Source of the DNA: Dryomyza anilis
Lineage: Eukaryota > Arthropoda > Insecta > Diptera > Dryomyzidae
DNA: 64,000 nucleotides
Assembly (NCBI GenBank): GCA_951804985.1
Contig: OX638131.1
Coordinates: 82,796,638-82,860,637, forward strand
Reading direction: 5' to 3'
Shown piece after piece: positions 32,100-45,294 of this stretch. A program made the translations under genes and the position numbers. Within the stretch, counting starts at the first letter, position 1, and each line of letters opens with the position of its first letter. The notes under the pieces were generated by a model. The model was given only the letters and a program-made list of their open reading frames with translations, did not search any database and had not been told where the DNA came from.

Positions 32100-33847
32100 A
32101 ATCATACAACATAATATACAAAGCTTAAAATCAAGGATAACATTGAATTTTTCCTTAACCTCAATAATATTGATATATGAATTCCTTCCGAAATTTTCAA
32201 AATAAATGTAACACAATTTTATTCTAACACTAGCTGGACCCGTGCACGACTCGTGCCAAGATTTTGTGAATTAAAAGAGATGGAGCGATTTTATTAATAT
32301 AAAAAACATTTTTATTTGTTTTTATTGGTTTTATAAATGCAGTAACCAAATCAAAAATCTCCGCCAAAACAACTTTTCTCAAAGACAATTTTTTCTCAGA
32401 CTGCCCCATAAAATTCTTCCCCATAGAACGTAGAACTCATCCCGGTAGAATTCTTCCCGGAAGAATTCTTTCCCGTAGAATTCTTCCCCGTAGAGTTTTA
32501 ATGTGGTGAGTTTCAGTGTGGTGAGTTTAGGTGAGGTAAATTTTGGTGTGGTGAGTTTTAGTGTGGCGAGTTTTAGTGTGGTGAGTTTTAGTATGGTGAG
32601 TTTTAGTGTGGTGAGTTTTAGAGTGGTGAGTTTTAGTGTGGTGAGTTTTAGTGTGGTGAGTTTTAATGTGGTGTGGTTGCTTTATATATATTTTTTTTGT
32701 ATTTGAGTTTTTTGTTTCATCTTTTTAGCTTGTGTATGTGCTGAGTTATGTCGTTTGGAATGTTTAGTTTGTATGGGAGGTACCACACCCCTTTTTCCAA
32801 TAGCGCCCATATATAGCCTATGACACCCTCCGGACTCCATAGTATCCTGTTACTAAATTTCAAAATTTAAATCGGTTCAGCGTTTTAGACATGAACAATC
32901 AGACAGACAGATCGACAGACGGACCAAGAGTTTTATACATATAGATATTAAATTACAATATGATTTACAAAACCCGACCTGACAATTATGGTGGAGTAGC
33001 TGTTGTGTTAAAGAAAAATATCCAAAAAAATATTATTTGCGCCTTCTTTAGACATTCTCATACTAGAAACACAGAACACAAATCCAAAAATCATTATTGC
33101 ATCAGTATATTTTCCACACTCTGTTAAAGTGGATATGTTTAAAATTGAGATGAACAAACTGATACAATTTTTGGAAACGCGCAATAATGTGAAGGCGCAT
33201 TGTAAAAATATATTCTTCACGTCAAAACATAAACTACAAGCTAAAATAAGTAATCTTGAGTTGGATGACAATTTTGGAAAAATAAAAACCAATTTAAAGA
33301 AGCATTAAACAGTTTGTCTTATCAATTGAATTCTGAAAATACGCGCAATCCTCAAGGATGGTGGAGTGAAGAGTTAAATAGACTTTTTCGTCTTAAGATA
33401 GCTGCACAAAAATAAAGATCTGGTACATTTAATATAAAAGGCAAAGGCTGAGAATTTAAAAGTTACATTGCTCTCACTTGATATCTCAAAGGCTTATGAC
33501 TGTATAAAACTGAATACTCTAAGCAACATCTTAAAAAAATTGATTGTCCGGAAGACTTAATGAATTGGATGTTAAATTTTCTTTCTCATAGAAGACTTAT
33601 TTTGGGAAAAGAACAGGTTAATGTGCTTAACTCCAACCCTATTTAATATATACACAACTGATTTACACAAGCTATCTGATGAAATTACATCTTTCAATTC
33701 GCGGATGATTTTATAATTGTTTCTATGCACAAAGATTTTGAAACATCGGTTAATAATCTTCGGAAAAAATTCAAGGACTTTCAATATATATGCAGTTCGC
33801 TAAATTTACAACTCAACTTAGATAAGACTAAATGAATGTATGTGGCC
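32091..33847 (+). pseudogene. I-type LINE ORF2 remnant (endonuclease and RT pieces)
   Basis: Begins MIKIIQHNIQSLKS at 32091, the usual endonuclease start. After the Helitron the text resumes at about 32950 with PDNYGGVAVVLKKN, then NPQGWWSEELNRLFRLK (33350-33400), the EN-RT linker. RT motif A is seen as SLDISKAYDCI (33478-33510) and the catalytic box as QFADDFIIVSMHK (33700-33730), each in a different frame. Motifs between the linker and motif A are missing, which implies an internal deletion. No RNase H remains. Confidence 0.62.
32230..32945 (-). mobile_element. Non-autonomous Helitron, third copy, in LINE ORF2
   Basis: On the minus strand it runs from TC (32945-32944, after host A) to CTAG (32233-32230, before host T) with the GCACGA-g-TCGTGC hairpin before the end. 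The minisatellites are short here (about 32400-32500 and 32500-32680). The 5' end (TCTATATGTATAAAACTC) differs from the other copies, so this is a subfamily. It sits in the endonuclease part of the I-type LINE, with matching LINE sequence on both sides. Confidence 0.78.
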
Positions 33848-34214
33848 AATATATTGAAATAGTACAGCAATATTTCGACAATATCCTCTCATTAATAACA
33901 AAAAAAAAAAAAATCAATTATGAAATATATAAAATTACATTTTGCACGCGTGGGTGGTTGAGGCGCATGCGCTCCCGTCTCTCTGCAACAATTTGAGCAA
34001 TTTTGGCATTGCTTAGGAAGGTCGCATTTTTCCGCAATAACACCAAAACCAGAAATTTTAAAATCATAACTCTGTGGCCAAGGCAATCACCAGAAATAAA
34101 GAACCATCGCGGAGTACTTTTCACGCATTCCTCGATGATAAACGATTTAATATATGGCAATTCTGGATATTTATTGAAGACATCGCAAAAAATTTGCATA
34201 TGTCGCAAAGAAAT

Positions 34215-34987
34215 TTAAAAAAAATGGTCAGACGGATTTTGAAGGCAAAGTTTAGTTTCAAAAAAATTTTTAATTTTAATTAAATTTTCAGAATTTAAAG
34301 AAAGCGTCTGGTCTTCTTTAATTATAAATTTGTTACAATCTTGGCAATCTACTTTTCGGAAAATTGTTTTAAATATAGCATAACCTAGTACATATCTTTG
34401 AATATTGACGGGCAAGTTTAAATTGTCCGTCGTGTCACTGCCTTCAGTTTCCTCTATTTCGATTTGTTCGGATCGTGTCGAAGAAATAATTCTGTCCATG
34501 TATTGTTTATCGGACTCGGGATGCAATGAGGAAACTTCATCGGACACGGAATAGTTCCAATTGTACGTTATGTCTTCATTGTCATTGTCAGTTTCGCAGT
34601 TCTTGTTATTATTGTAGTTGAAAGTTATAACTTTCATTGACATTAATTTGCCTAAAATGAAACGGAGTTGGTGTGCAGTCGCATTCGAATTATTTGGTAG
34701 AGAAGACCTAATTGTAGAAAATAAATTTTCTTATGCGTCCTGATTAAACCTCCCCAATAAAACAAAGTCAAAATCTTTTAAAAGGAGTTCGTCACCTAAC
34801 GCTAGTAGTCCATTTATAGTTGTAACCATTCCGTCAAAACAAGATAGCTTTTGTAGTGTCATAACATGTACACAACTTATAAATTGGGCATAATCTTTAA
34901 GATTTTGCGCAATATTGTTGGAAAGGGTTAGAGGCTGTTTGCAGGGATTGGGGTCGCCGAACCGCTTAGAATTTAAATTGTCAAAAG
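34215..34987 (-). pseudogene. P-type transposase, C-terminal part (copy A)
   Basis: The minus frame 34643-34215 encodes MSMKVITFNYNNNKNC, an acidic stretch and NIQRYVLGYAIFKTIF followed by CQDCNKFIIKEDQ, the C-terminal Gly-Tyr and Cys-x2-Cys features of P/THAP9-type transposases. Upstream (34644-34987) the sequence is the reverse complement of the copy B segment with LGRFNQDALENLF, though here it has changes such as a TAT/TTAT edge near 34730. A further 96-residue frame (34208-33918) continues to the element end and is identical in both copies. The copy is not functional. Confidence 0.7.
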
Positions 34988-37756
34988 CAAGGATTGAAAC
35001 CTAAACGAATAACGGTTTCGATTTCGGTTTCGGTTTTTTACGCGTTTCGGTTTCGGTTACGGTTTCGTTTACGGTTTCGGTTTTAAGTTTTTATAACGAA
35101 ACGATTTCGGTATACCGGTTCCATGTTACGGTTTCGGTTTTTGTATAAATTTTCTTTATATCCATATTTTTCAAATAATTTTACATTTTTTATATGGTGC
35201 TAAATAATGATCAAATTATGATATTGGGGTTAAGTGGGAAACGTAATTTAAACAATGTTTGTGGTTATTTTAGTAGAAATATTGTGTTATATGAATTATT
35301 TAATTGATTACGCCATGAAATAAATTTAATTTAAAAATTTGTGACCATAAACCAATTAAAAGCAACATTTTGACTTCACCTGAGATATGATCTGAATTGC
35401 AAAGAAGAAGAATTTTGTACAATTTTCATCCACAAAAGCCAAAGAAATTAAATTTCAACAATTCTGTAAACTGCAATATATGTAAACTAGTGATGATCAT
35501 TTGCAAGAGCAAGTCAAGAAATGGTAATCTTAATCTTTTAAATTTTAAATAAAAGATCGAAGACAAATATCTTAAACTGCATATTAATTATGAAAACGAA
35601 TAGAATTTGAACAATAATTGTATTTAGTTACTTATTTTCCATATTTTCAATTTCTTCAATATTTTACCAACAAAAAAATAAAACCAATAACATAAAATAT
35701 TGAATTATATTTTAACAAGAATTAACTAATAAAAAATAATTGTATAAATCAAGTGATGTTGACGAGACAATTCAAAATCTCAAGGCCATAATAAAATGAA
35801 CGAAAAGTCATCAAATACATTTTCAAAATGCTAAATATTTTTTTACAAACTTCTTTATGTATCTGTCAATTGACAAGAAAATGTAAATCTATTAGTTGAT
35901 ATTTCAACTTTAAAAATGCATCAATTACTTTTTATAATATTAATCAACAAACTCGAAAATTAAGTTTTTCATAAAAATGTGTTTGGTGACTTTTCGTTCT
36001 ACAATACAATAAATATAAGGAATATTTCGTATAGGCATATAACTGTTTTCGTCACAGATTAAAAAATCCGTATGCTACACATATCGTATGTCAAGAGAAC
36101 TCAAATAATAACTTGCATAGTAACATTTTTCTTTGCGAGCATCATGCAAACACAAACTCAAACGCTACAAAGCGAATACTAACAGAAAGAAGAGAATATA
36201 ACAATAACGATTACGATTCTTATACACATACTTTCACAACGACAACTCTTCGTTGCTATCCTGTATCATCGCATGGCAACAAACAGACGCATGACAACAG
36301 ACAGGCGCATGATAACGGACAGACGCATGACACAGACAGACGCATGACAACGGACAGACGCATGGCACCACACTACATGTATGTATCTAGTACAGCTCTC
36401 TACTTGGCCACAACAACGAGTTCTCTTGTGGTACAAAAATTTCCCGCCAAAAATTCTATCAAAAGTTTGGATGCTGCTTTATTCGCATTTTTGTTGTTGT
36501 TGCACTTGCAAACGAATCAGCAGATTCGTTCGTATATAAAAGTAAAACAATCATAATAATGTGCATAGCACAGTGCATATGCACAATCGATGTACGAACT
36601 AGCGTAGCGAAGAAAAGAGGAAACATTGTTTTGTCTGTTTTATCTTTTTGAAGCGACTTTTGAAGCACTTTTAAAGCTATTTACCGCTTCAAAAGTGCTT
36701 CACAGGCCTTATTTTTAAGATGCTTATATTCTTTAGAATTGACAAAAACAAAAAAACACACATCTTCATTAATGTTCACGTTCATAAATATTTTGCACGC
36801 TTTCCATTGTTACTTGTTGTTCAATATTTAGTAATATCATGAATTATTTTGTACATCATTATTACCTTAAAAACATAATAAATACATTAAAATCACTTGC
36901 TCTTGTTCTTTTTTTTTGTAAAATCTCGATCTTCTTGTTCTCGTTTTTCTTCTTGCAAAAAAAATGCAAGAACAAGAAATTTTTAATCATCACTAATGTA
37001 AACAAATATCTGCCTTATACTTGAAATGTTTAAACTTGTCGAACTTGCACTTAATTTTTCGTATTTCCTTAAATAGTTACTGAGATGTTAATAATTTGAA
37101 ACTTTTTTACATTTTTTCTTGCATTACCATTGTTTTTTTTATGTCCGAAATTGAGCTGTTTTGAAACATCAGTCAAAAATCCATTAGAAGATTTATAAAT
37201 AGTATTCTATTGAATAGATCCTTTAAAAGAATATAAAAATATTCAAATGAACTTTTCAAACTTGTCCCACTTTACCCCAAGCTCCCCTATATATTTTACT
37301 AATAAAATAAAGAAAAAACCAATATTATTAAAATTTGAATCATTTTTTAAGGTAAAAATTTTGCTTGGAGTTGCTGGTGTTTTGTGTTAATTCGATTAAT
37401 GAAACAAAAAACAAATTTTAGACCAAATACCGTTGTTTTGGAAATATCGTTTCTCAAAAAACAAAATGTGAATTTTTGTACAACCAAAAATGTTTATTTT
37501 GGGAACTCCAAATTTTAATTAATGACATTTTACTTAAGATCTTCTATATAAAATAAAATAGAGTTTTCTGTTTCTTTTTTTACTTTTTTAAAAACCGTTT
37601 TAAACCGGTATAAAACCGAAACCGTTTATATCGGTTTTGGATATCGGTTTATTTCTGATTTTCGTATAACGGTTTCGGTTACGATTTCGGTTTTAAAAAT
37701 TAAACGGTTTTAAATGGTTTAAATGGTTTCGGTTTCGGTTACGGTTTCAATCCTTG
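34988..37756. mobile_element. Non-autonomous hAT-like element, copy 1
   Basis: Terminal inverted repeat CAAGGATTGAAACC / GGTTTCAATCCTTG and a perfect 8-bp duplication GTCAAAAG (34980-34987 and 37757-37764). The uninterrupted site is preserved in P-type copy B at 42149-42156, which proves insertion. The ends carry dense CGGTTTCGGTTACGG-type subterminal repeats (35008-35150 and 37590-37750). I find no transposase; the 147-residue frame at 36113 is repeat-derived (CAGACGCATGACAA units). The 8-bp duplication and subterminal repeats point to the hAT superfamily. Confidence 0.85.
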
Positions 37757-38094
37757 GTCAAAAGCATCGTTCGCCCTGATAATAAAATCCCGTGTCCCAT
37801 CGACATATTCTTCACATGAACTGAAAATACCATTTGACACGGTCCGGCTCATTAATTGAGTGTGAAAGCAAACGCGCATTTTATCGATGAGTAAATGATA
37901 AAAAAAGCTGTTAATGTTATAAAATAGTTCAATGTTGAGAAAATATTCATATCTAAATTATGTCATATAAATTATATTCAAATGTGGATACATTTCCGTC
38001 TGTCCGTTCTTTCGTTTGCAGTGCTGCGTTGTTGCAGTTGCTATTACTTGCAACTGCTGTTGTTGTTGTCATTAATACAGCAAAGCATTTAAAA

Positions 38095-38375
38095 CGTATA
38101 AAACGTACGACCGCCGTTCGTACGATCGTTGGTTCGATCGTTCGTTCGTTCATTCGTTTGTTCGTTCGTTCGTTTGCTATGCTTGGTTATTTTATCTTTC
38201 CGCCAGTTCGTTCGTATGCTTTCTTGTTTTTCCGTCCGCCCTCCGCATAGATTTAAAGCGGTAGTTCGTTTGTATGTTTTCTTGTTTTTCCGTCCGTTAA
38301 CAATGCTATGATTTCTTGTTTTTTTCGTCCGTTCGTATGCTTTCTTGTTTTTCCGTCCGCCGTCCTCATAGATTT
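38095..38375. repeat. TTCG-rich simple repeat and ~60-80-bp units
   Basis: (TTCG/TTCA)n at about 38127-38175, then four copies of TATGCTTTCTTGTTTTTCCG followed by TCCG-type words (38214, 38272, 38310 and 38335 areas). The frames over it (for example RSFVRSFVCSFVR) are repeat artefacts. Confidence 0.75.
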
Positions 38376-38660
38376 AATGTTTGGTGTAAACGGCACCAAT
38401 ACATTCATGCAAAACTTTACCACAAAACTTCAAAAAAATCAAATTTAACGGATCTGTTGCTGATACAAAAGTTAAATGTTTTCATTTTTTTTTTCGAATT
38501 TTTTTAAATATATTTTTTTATTAATATTTTTATCCTGAAAATAACCGATTATATTATAAACATATTTTTAGAATAATTCATTTTAAAATCATTATAATTT
38601 TCATCTCTTTTATTAATATCAATATTTTGGCCCTGAAAAGAACCATTTGTTTTTATATAA

Positions 38661-39765
<1,105 letters not shown>

Positions 39766-40032
39766 AACTACTATATTACTATATTACTATATTACTATAT
39801 TACTATATTACTATATTACTATATTACTATATTACTATATTACTATATTACTATATTACTATATTACTATATTACTATATTACTATATTACTATATTACT
39901 ATATTACTATATTACTATATTACTATATTACTATATTACTATATTACTATATTACTATATTACTATATTACTATATTACTATATTACTATATTACTATAT
40001 TACTATATTACTATATTACTATATTACTATAT
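39766..40032. repeat. (ACTATATT)n octanucleotide array, ~33 units
   Basis: About 265 bp of uninterrupted ACTATATT. I could not find a single substitution inside it, so it is either very young or under strong homogenisation. Confidence 0.95.
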
Positions 40033-40499
40033 AATTGTTTTTCACTGAGAGATATTATTTTTCAAAATATATAAAGGTCTTTGGTTGAGAGATAACATTG
40101 CGTTGTTTTTGTCGCCCAAAAAATTTTTTAACTAACTTTATTATTCTAAAAAAGTTATTCTAAGTTATTTTTTGCTAATTTTGCCAAAAAAAATTATTAG
40201 TCATTTTTTGCCAATCATATTTGTTATTTTTATAAAAAAAAATATGACATTTTTTGCAAAAATTTATAACTTTGCCAATACTTTTTTTAATTCATTTTTG
40301 TCAAAAAAAAAATGTTTACATGTTTTTCATGTTTTTTTCGAAAAAAAACATTTTTCTATACACTTTGCCAAAACTAAATAAATGTGGACAAGTAAAATGT
40401 AGTTCTGAACTGCATAAGGCTGATTTACCAAATTATGAACTGCACAAGGCCGGCCGATTTAACAAAATTTTATTTCAATAAAAAAAAATACAAATATTT
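40033..40499. other. Gene-free stretch
   Basis: Poly-A/T runs with TTTTTGCCAA words repeated loosely. Near 40400-40455 a pair GAACTGCATAAGGC / GAACTGCACAAGGC is repeated once. No gene seen. Confidence 0.4.
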
Positions 40500-43073
40500 T
40501 GCATATATTAAAATAAATATTTCATATTGCAATTTAAAATATTAATGGGAAAGCGTAAATGCATTGTTTTCATGGCTCATGCAAAGGGAGAAGTAAAACT
40601 GTACTCATTTCCAAGGAAGGACAACTTACGTGGGCGGTGGTGTAGGAACCTAGGCATTGAAGAAGACACCGTGAAGAAAACTGTGACGCGTGTGTGCAGT
40701 TTGCACTTTGCATCAAATTGTTTCTGGAAAACTAAATTGAAAATGGGATCGGTGCCAACAGAGTAATTAGCTACTGTTGCTGTATTTGAATCGAACTTTA
40801 AAAAATCTATTCCTTTTTCCAGATTTCAAAAGCGGAAATCCGTAATAACCCAAAAAGCTTCATGTAACCAAGAAATTTATGAAATTTCTCAACAGGTTGA
40901 GGTCAAAAGTTTTGACCCAAAAATGGCAATAAAAACTTATAATATTAAACCAAAAGTAGACATTACCTTTGAGGAATTTCAAAATTTCTCAAATTACAAT
41001 GACAAAGTAGATAATTCTGAAATTTCTTTTCTTTGTGATCGCTGCAAACATCACGGCGAAATAGAAGCGAAATATATTAGGCAATTAAATACAGCATATA
41101 AATTAATCGCGGCTTATAAAAAAGAATTAAACGAATTAAAGATAAGTTGAAACAGGGCCTTTTTATACCGAATACTGCAAATGATGATGTTATAGAATTT
41201 ATATCCATGATTTCTTCGAAGAAACATACTCGCTTGACACCGAAGCAAAAAAATTTAGCGCAAAACTTGCACTACCAGTCGATGCGTGCATATTTCTTCA
41301 TGAGAGAAGAATTAAAATTTAATTTGCCATCGCGCACTTCGTTGTATAACTGGTCACCCATAAAAGATGTTTCACCTGGGGACGACAAAGAATTATTGAA
41401 GCATCTACGGAAATTAACTCGGGGATTGGCCGAAAGCGAGCGCCAATGTATCATGGTTTTAGACGAATTGCTATTGAGCCATTTCTAGTTTATAACGAAA
41501 AACATGATATTATAGATGGGTTTGTGGATTACGGTAAAGGGGAAAGATTCGGTGAATTTGCTAAACACGCCCTTTTTTTCATGCTGAAAGGCATAAAAAA
41601 CCGTGGAAATATTTTCTAAGTTATTACATATCCGGTAATTTGACAGGTGCAGAAATAAAAAAAACTTATTATCGACAACATTAAGACCGCTAAAGACTTA
41701 AATCTTACAGTCAGATGCATTGTGTGTGATCAATGCCCCACTAATGTGAAAGCGTATGAATTACTTACCATTTCAAGAGAGCAACCATACTTTTTCATTC
41801 AATCGGAAAAAGTATATTGCGTATATGATTATTGCCATTTGTTTAAGTCAATACGCAATAATTTAATAAATTATAGATTTATAACCAAAAATGGTGTTGC
41901 CAGTTGGGAGATTTTGAGAATTTTGTACGAAGCTGATAAAAGTTGCGGAAATTATCGGATATGTCCTAAACTTACGGATAACCACATTTATCCAAAATTG
42001 TATGCAAAAATGCGCGTTTGCTTTCACACTCAATTAATGAGCCGGACCGTGTCAAATGCCATACTACTTCTAAGGAAAACTGGTATTTTCAGTTCATGTG
42101 AAGAATATGTCGATGGGACACGGGATTTTATTATCAGGGCGAACGATGCTTTTGACAATTTAAATTCTAAGCGGTTCGGCGACCCCAATCCCTGCAAACA
42201 GCCTCTAACCCTTTCCAACAATATTGCGCAAAATCTTAAAGATTATGCCCAATTTATAAGTTGTGTACATGTTATGACACTACAAAAGCTATCTTGTTTT
42301 GACGGAATGGTTACAACTATAAATGGACTACTAGCGTTAGGTGACGAACTCCTTTTAAAAGATTTTGACTTTGTTTTATTGGGGAGGTTTAATCAGGACG
42401 CATTAGAAAATTTATTTTCTACAATTAGGTCTTCTCTACCAAATAATTCGAATCCGACTGCACACCAACTCCGTTTCATTTTAGGCAAATTAATGTCAAT
42501 GAAAGTTATAACTTTCAACTACAATAATAACAAGAACTGCGAAACTGACAATGACAATGAAGACATAACGTACAATTGGAACTATTCCGTGTCCGATGAA
42601 GTTTCCTCATTGCATCTCGAGTCCGATGAACAATTTAATTAAAATTAAAATTTTTTTTGAAACTAAACTTTGCCTTCAAAATCCGTCTGACCATTTTTTT
42701 TAAATTTCTTTGCGACATATGCAAATTTTTTGCGATGTCTTCAATAAATATCCAGAATTGCCATATATTAAATCGTTTATCATCGAGGAATGCGTGAAAA
42801 GTACTCCGCGATGGTTCTTTATTTCTGGTGATTGCCTTGGCCACAGAGTTATGATTTTAAAATTTCTGGTTTTGGTGTTATTGCGGAAAAATGCGACCTT
42901 CCTAAGCAATGCCAAAATTGCTCAAATTGTTGCAGAGAGACGGGAGCGCATGCGCCTCAACCACCCACGCGTGCAAAATGTAATTTTATATATTTCATAA
43001 TTGATTTTTTTTTTTTTTTTTGTTATTAATGAGAGGATATTGTCGAAATATTGCTGTACTATTTCAATATATT
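40500..43073 (+). mobile_element. P-type (THAP-containing) element, copy B
   Basis: Contains a broken P/THAP9-like transposase, then a conserved 3' region ending GCTGTACTATTTCAATATATT at 43073. The right end matches copy A exactly, which fixes that border. The left border is less certain; ATATATTAAAATAAATATTT near 40503 resembles the inverted right end. Relative to copy A it has lost about 215 bp near 42640. Confidence 0.75.
40545..42642 (+). pseudogene. P-element/THAP9-type transposase, frameshifted
   Basis: The ATG at 40545 (MGKRKCIV) starts a THAP-like zinc domain: C near the start, SFPRKDNLRGRWCRNLG, RVCSLHF and the closing VPTE; the second expected cysteine is Phe. A 59-bp intron (40764-40822, GT...AG) joins VPTE to FQKRKSV in frame. 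A coiled-coil-like segment (YIRQLNTAYKLIAAYKKEL) follows, then a frameshift at about 41148. Next are LPSRTSLYNW, MVLDE (a catalytic Asp position), EPFLVYNEKHDIIDGFVDYG, RCIVCDQCPTNVKAYELL (second Asp), YDYCHLFKSIRNNL and LGRFNQDALENLF. Frameshifts also lie near 41465 and 41600-41670, and the 3' end is deleted at 42640. In life the enzyme uses GTP-dependent cut-and-paste. Confidence 0.82.
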
Positions 43074-45294
43074 AAATACGCAATATACAATACTTTAAAT
43101 TTTACATTATTACTACAACATTCCAGCAACATTTCGTTCACCATTCTTATCAACATGTAATTACAAATAGTAATATGCATGTTCATAATAAGCTGTTTTA
43201 AAATTTATTTTCAGCGGAAGTGAGTTGACTGTATTTAGTACGGTCTCTTCTCTGCGCTTGTGCTATGAGTTTGGTGAACGAAAAGCACTGTGGGCCGCTC
43301 GAAGCAGCTCGAGGAAATTTCCCTTTACTCAACAGGGCAATTAACACCGCATCTTTGACAATTTTGCTAAGAGAGAAAAACATTGCGGAGTAAAAGTTGA
43401 ATGTCTTTATAATATAGAGTCTTTGATAATCACCTTATTTCTCACTGTGTGAAATACAGATGTGTGAGATCGAAATATCCTCTTATTTTTAAATACAATG
43501 ATATCTCACAACTATTAAATGCAAGGAAATTCGAAGAATACAAATCACTGTTTGAATTTATTCAATGCTGCAAAATAGACATTTAGCTTCAACATCTAAT
43601 CATTATCAACATTAATATCTAACATCATTCAACAAATTCACTCAACACTCAAATTATAAAATTATACACACATTCAATGTACACCTCTAACTGCTTTACA
43701 CATCTCTATTACTTTATTTTAATTTTTATTGGTGTTGGCGTTTTAATCGTGAGATTGGCCAAATAAATCTTCAAATTTTTCTCTTTGAAGTAACTTAAAT
43801 TGAAAAAAAAAAGAAATATTATTGTTTTAATATATGTATCATAGACATATTGAATCATTTAAAAACGAAGATGTGAAGATGTACGTATGTGTAGGGAATA
43901 CAATCCCGTGATTTTGGTTCCCGGGATCCCGATAATTTTCTCGTCGCAAAAATTCCGAGATTAAAAAGTAATAATCCCAGGATTTTCAGGTTGCGATAAA
44001 ATACTATTTAATAAGAGTACTGCAAAAGACACAATATAAAATTAATTTCAGAGCTCTTAATTAAATTCTACTTACATAACATGAACTAAAATTTAGTATA
44101 AAATCGATTAATTTAATATTATCCTAATGAATTTAAATTTAAAAGCTAAAACCATTATATGTACAACTTATACACGAGATAAATTGTATTAATAAGAGAC
44201 ATTTTGACAACGCATTATTATATGTTTTATTTGATTCGTTTTAATTTGAATTAAAAAACTTTAAACCTTAATTTATTTTACTGTCATTCTAAAAAGTTTT
44301 TATATATATGGATATAAAATCCTAAATTATGAATGTTTTTAATTTAATACTAATTTATATTTTTTATACATATAACTTTTATAGAGAGAAAAGAAAATTA
44401 TTGAACATATTTATCACTTTAAAGTTCAACTAGCAGACTTTTCGACTATAACTATAAAGAAATACAATGACGTAGTTGGGTTCTGGGAATATATAAGTCT
44501 CAGATCATAAGTTTTTTAAAAATAGAGTTCATTGAAAACTTGAAAAAACAAAATCCTTATCCTAAAATATAAAATTGTAAAAATTTGATAGAATCAGGGA
44601 TCGCAAAGAACCGGAATCGGAACCCATTTAATTTGTTTTGTTGGAACCGGAATCAGAACCGAAAACGCTATTTTAAAAATCTTGGAACCACATCCGGAAT
44701 AGAAGAATATTTTTTGATATAGTACCAATTTTATTTGTCTTGCATATATTACAAATTTATGTCGAGATTTACAATTTTATATCATATCCCAAAAATATAA
44801 ATATAAAAAAATGTCTAATGATAGTTACACAATTCCCAAAGTAAGAAATCAGACAAATTTCGAAGTAATATTTGTTTTAAATCGAATTTTATTAACAACA
44901 ACTTTAAAACTATTTTTGCATTTTTAAGTATAGGGAAACCCCTACAACCCTCTCTTCCCCCTGGCTACGAGCCTGTTCAAGACTGAAATTACTAACTTTA
45001 TTATCGGTTGTACTTTTTAAAATATAGTCCCTTAACCTAATTTGTGTTGTTTTTTATAAACATAATGCAATAAAATTATTATTAATTAATATTGCATACT
45101 CATTTTTTCCATTTACGTAACTTTTTGAGGAGAAACCTGCTAAAGATTTCCATCTGCATAAAATATATAAATTGTAATTTATGTTGTTTTTCGACGAAAA
45201 GAGGTTCAAATAGCAAATTTCAAAATATAGAAAACTTCCAGAAATTTTGTAATTTTTATCGTAGTTTTCACAATTTCTTTTTAATCATTACCCA
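43074..45294. other. Gene-free stretch with possible hAT ends
   Basis: No gene found. Near 43905-43990 there is GGTTCCCGGGATCCCGATAA and CAGGATTTTCAGG, similar to the block at 1205-1280. At 44594, CAGGGATCGCAAAGAACCGG followed by AACCGGAATC repeats looks like one end of a different hAT element, but no partner end was found. The 43200-43390 part is GC-richer, with no domain in its frames. Confidence 0.35.

Larger units (their letters stand above)
30590..33847 (+). mobile_element. I-clade LINE, internally deleted
   Basis: A two-gene non-LTR retrotransposon with a CCHC-bearing ORF1 and an ORF2 that starts MIKIIQHNIQSLKS. It is interrupted by a Helitron (32230-32945), has lost the section between endonuclease and RT motif A, and is cut on the right where a P-type element begins at 33848. 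Its 3' end is absent. Confidence 0.72.
33848..37888 (-). mobile_element. P-type element, copy A, truncated and split by hAT
   Basis: Minus-strand copy of the element at 40500-43073. Its 3' end (AATATATTGAAATAGTACAG at 33848) matches copy B exactly; its 5' side stops at 37888, where similarity to copy B (position 42008) ends. A 2769-bp hAT-like element lies inside. It also lacks about 24 bp present in copy B near 42058. It retains about 215 bp of transposase C-terminus that copy B has lost. Confidence 0.82.

Noticed and set aside
34003..34283. Plus-strand frames in P-type copy A
   Set aside because: They are antisense to the conserved minus-strand frame and recur as mirror shadows in copy B.
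36113..36556. 147-residue frame inside the hAT-like element as a transposase
   Set aside because: It is made of CAGACGCATGACAA-type repeats and lacks any RNase H-like or BED motif.
38100..38311. RSFVRSFVCSFVR frame as a membrane peptide
   Set aside because: Arises from TTCG simple repeats.
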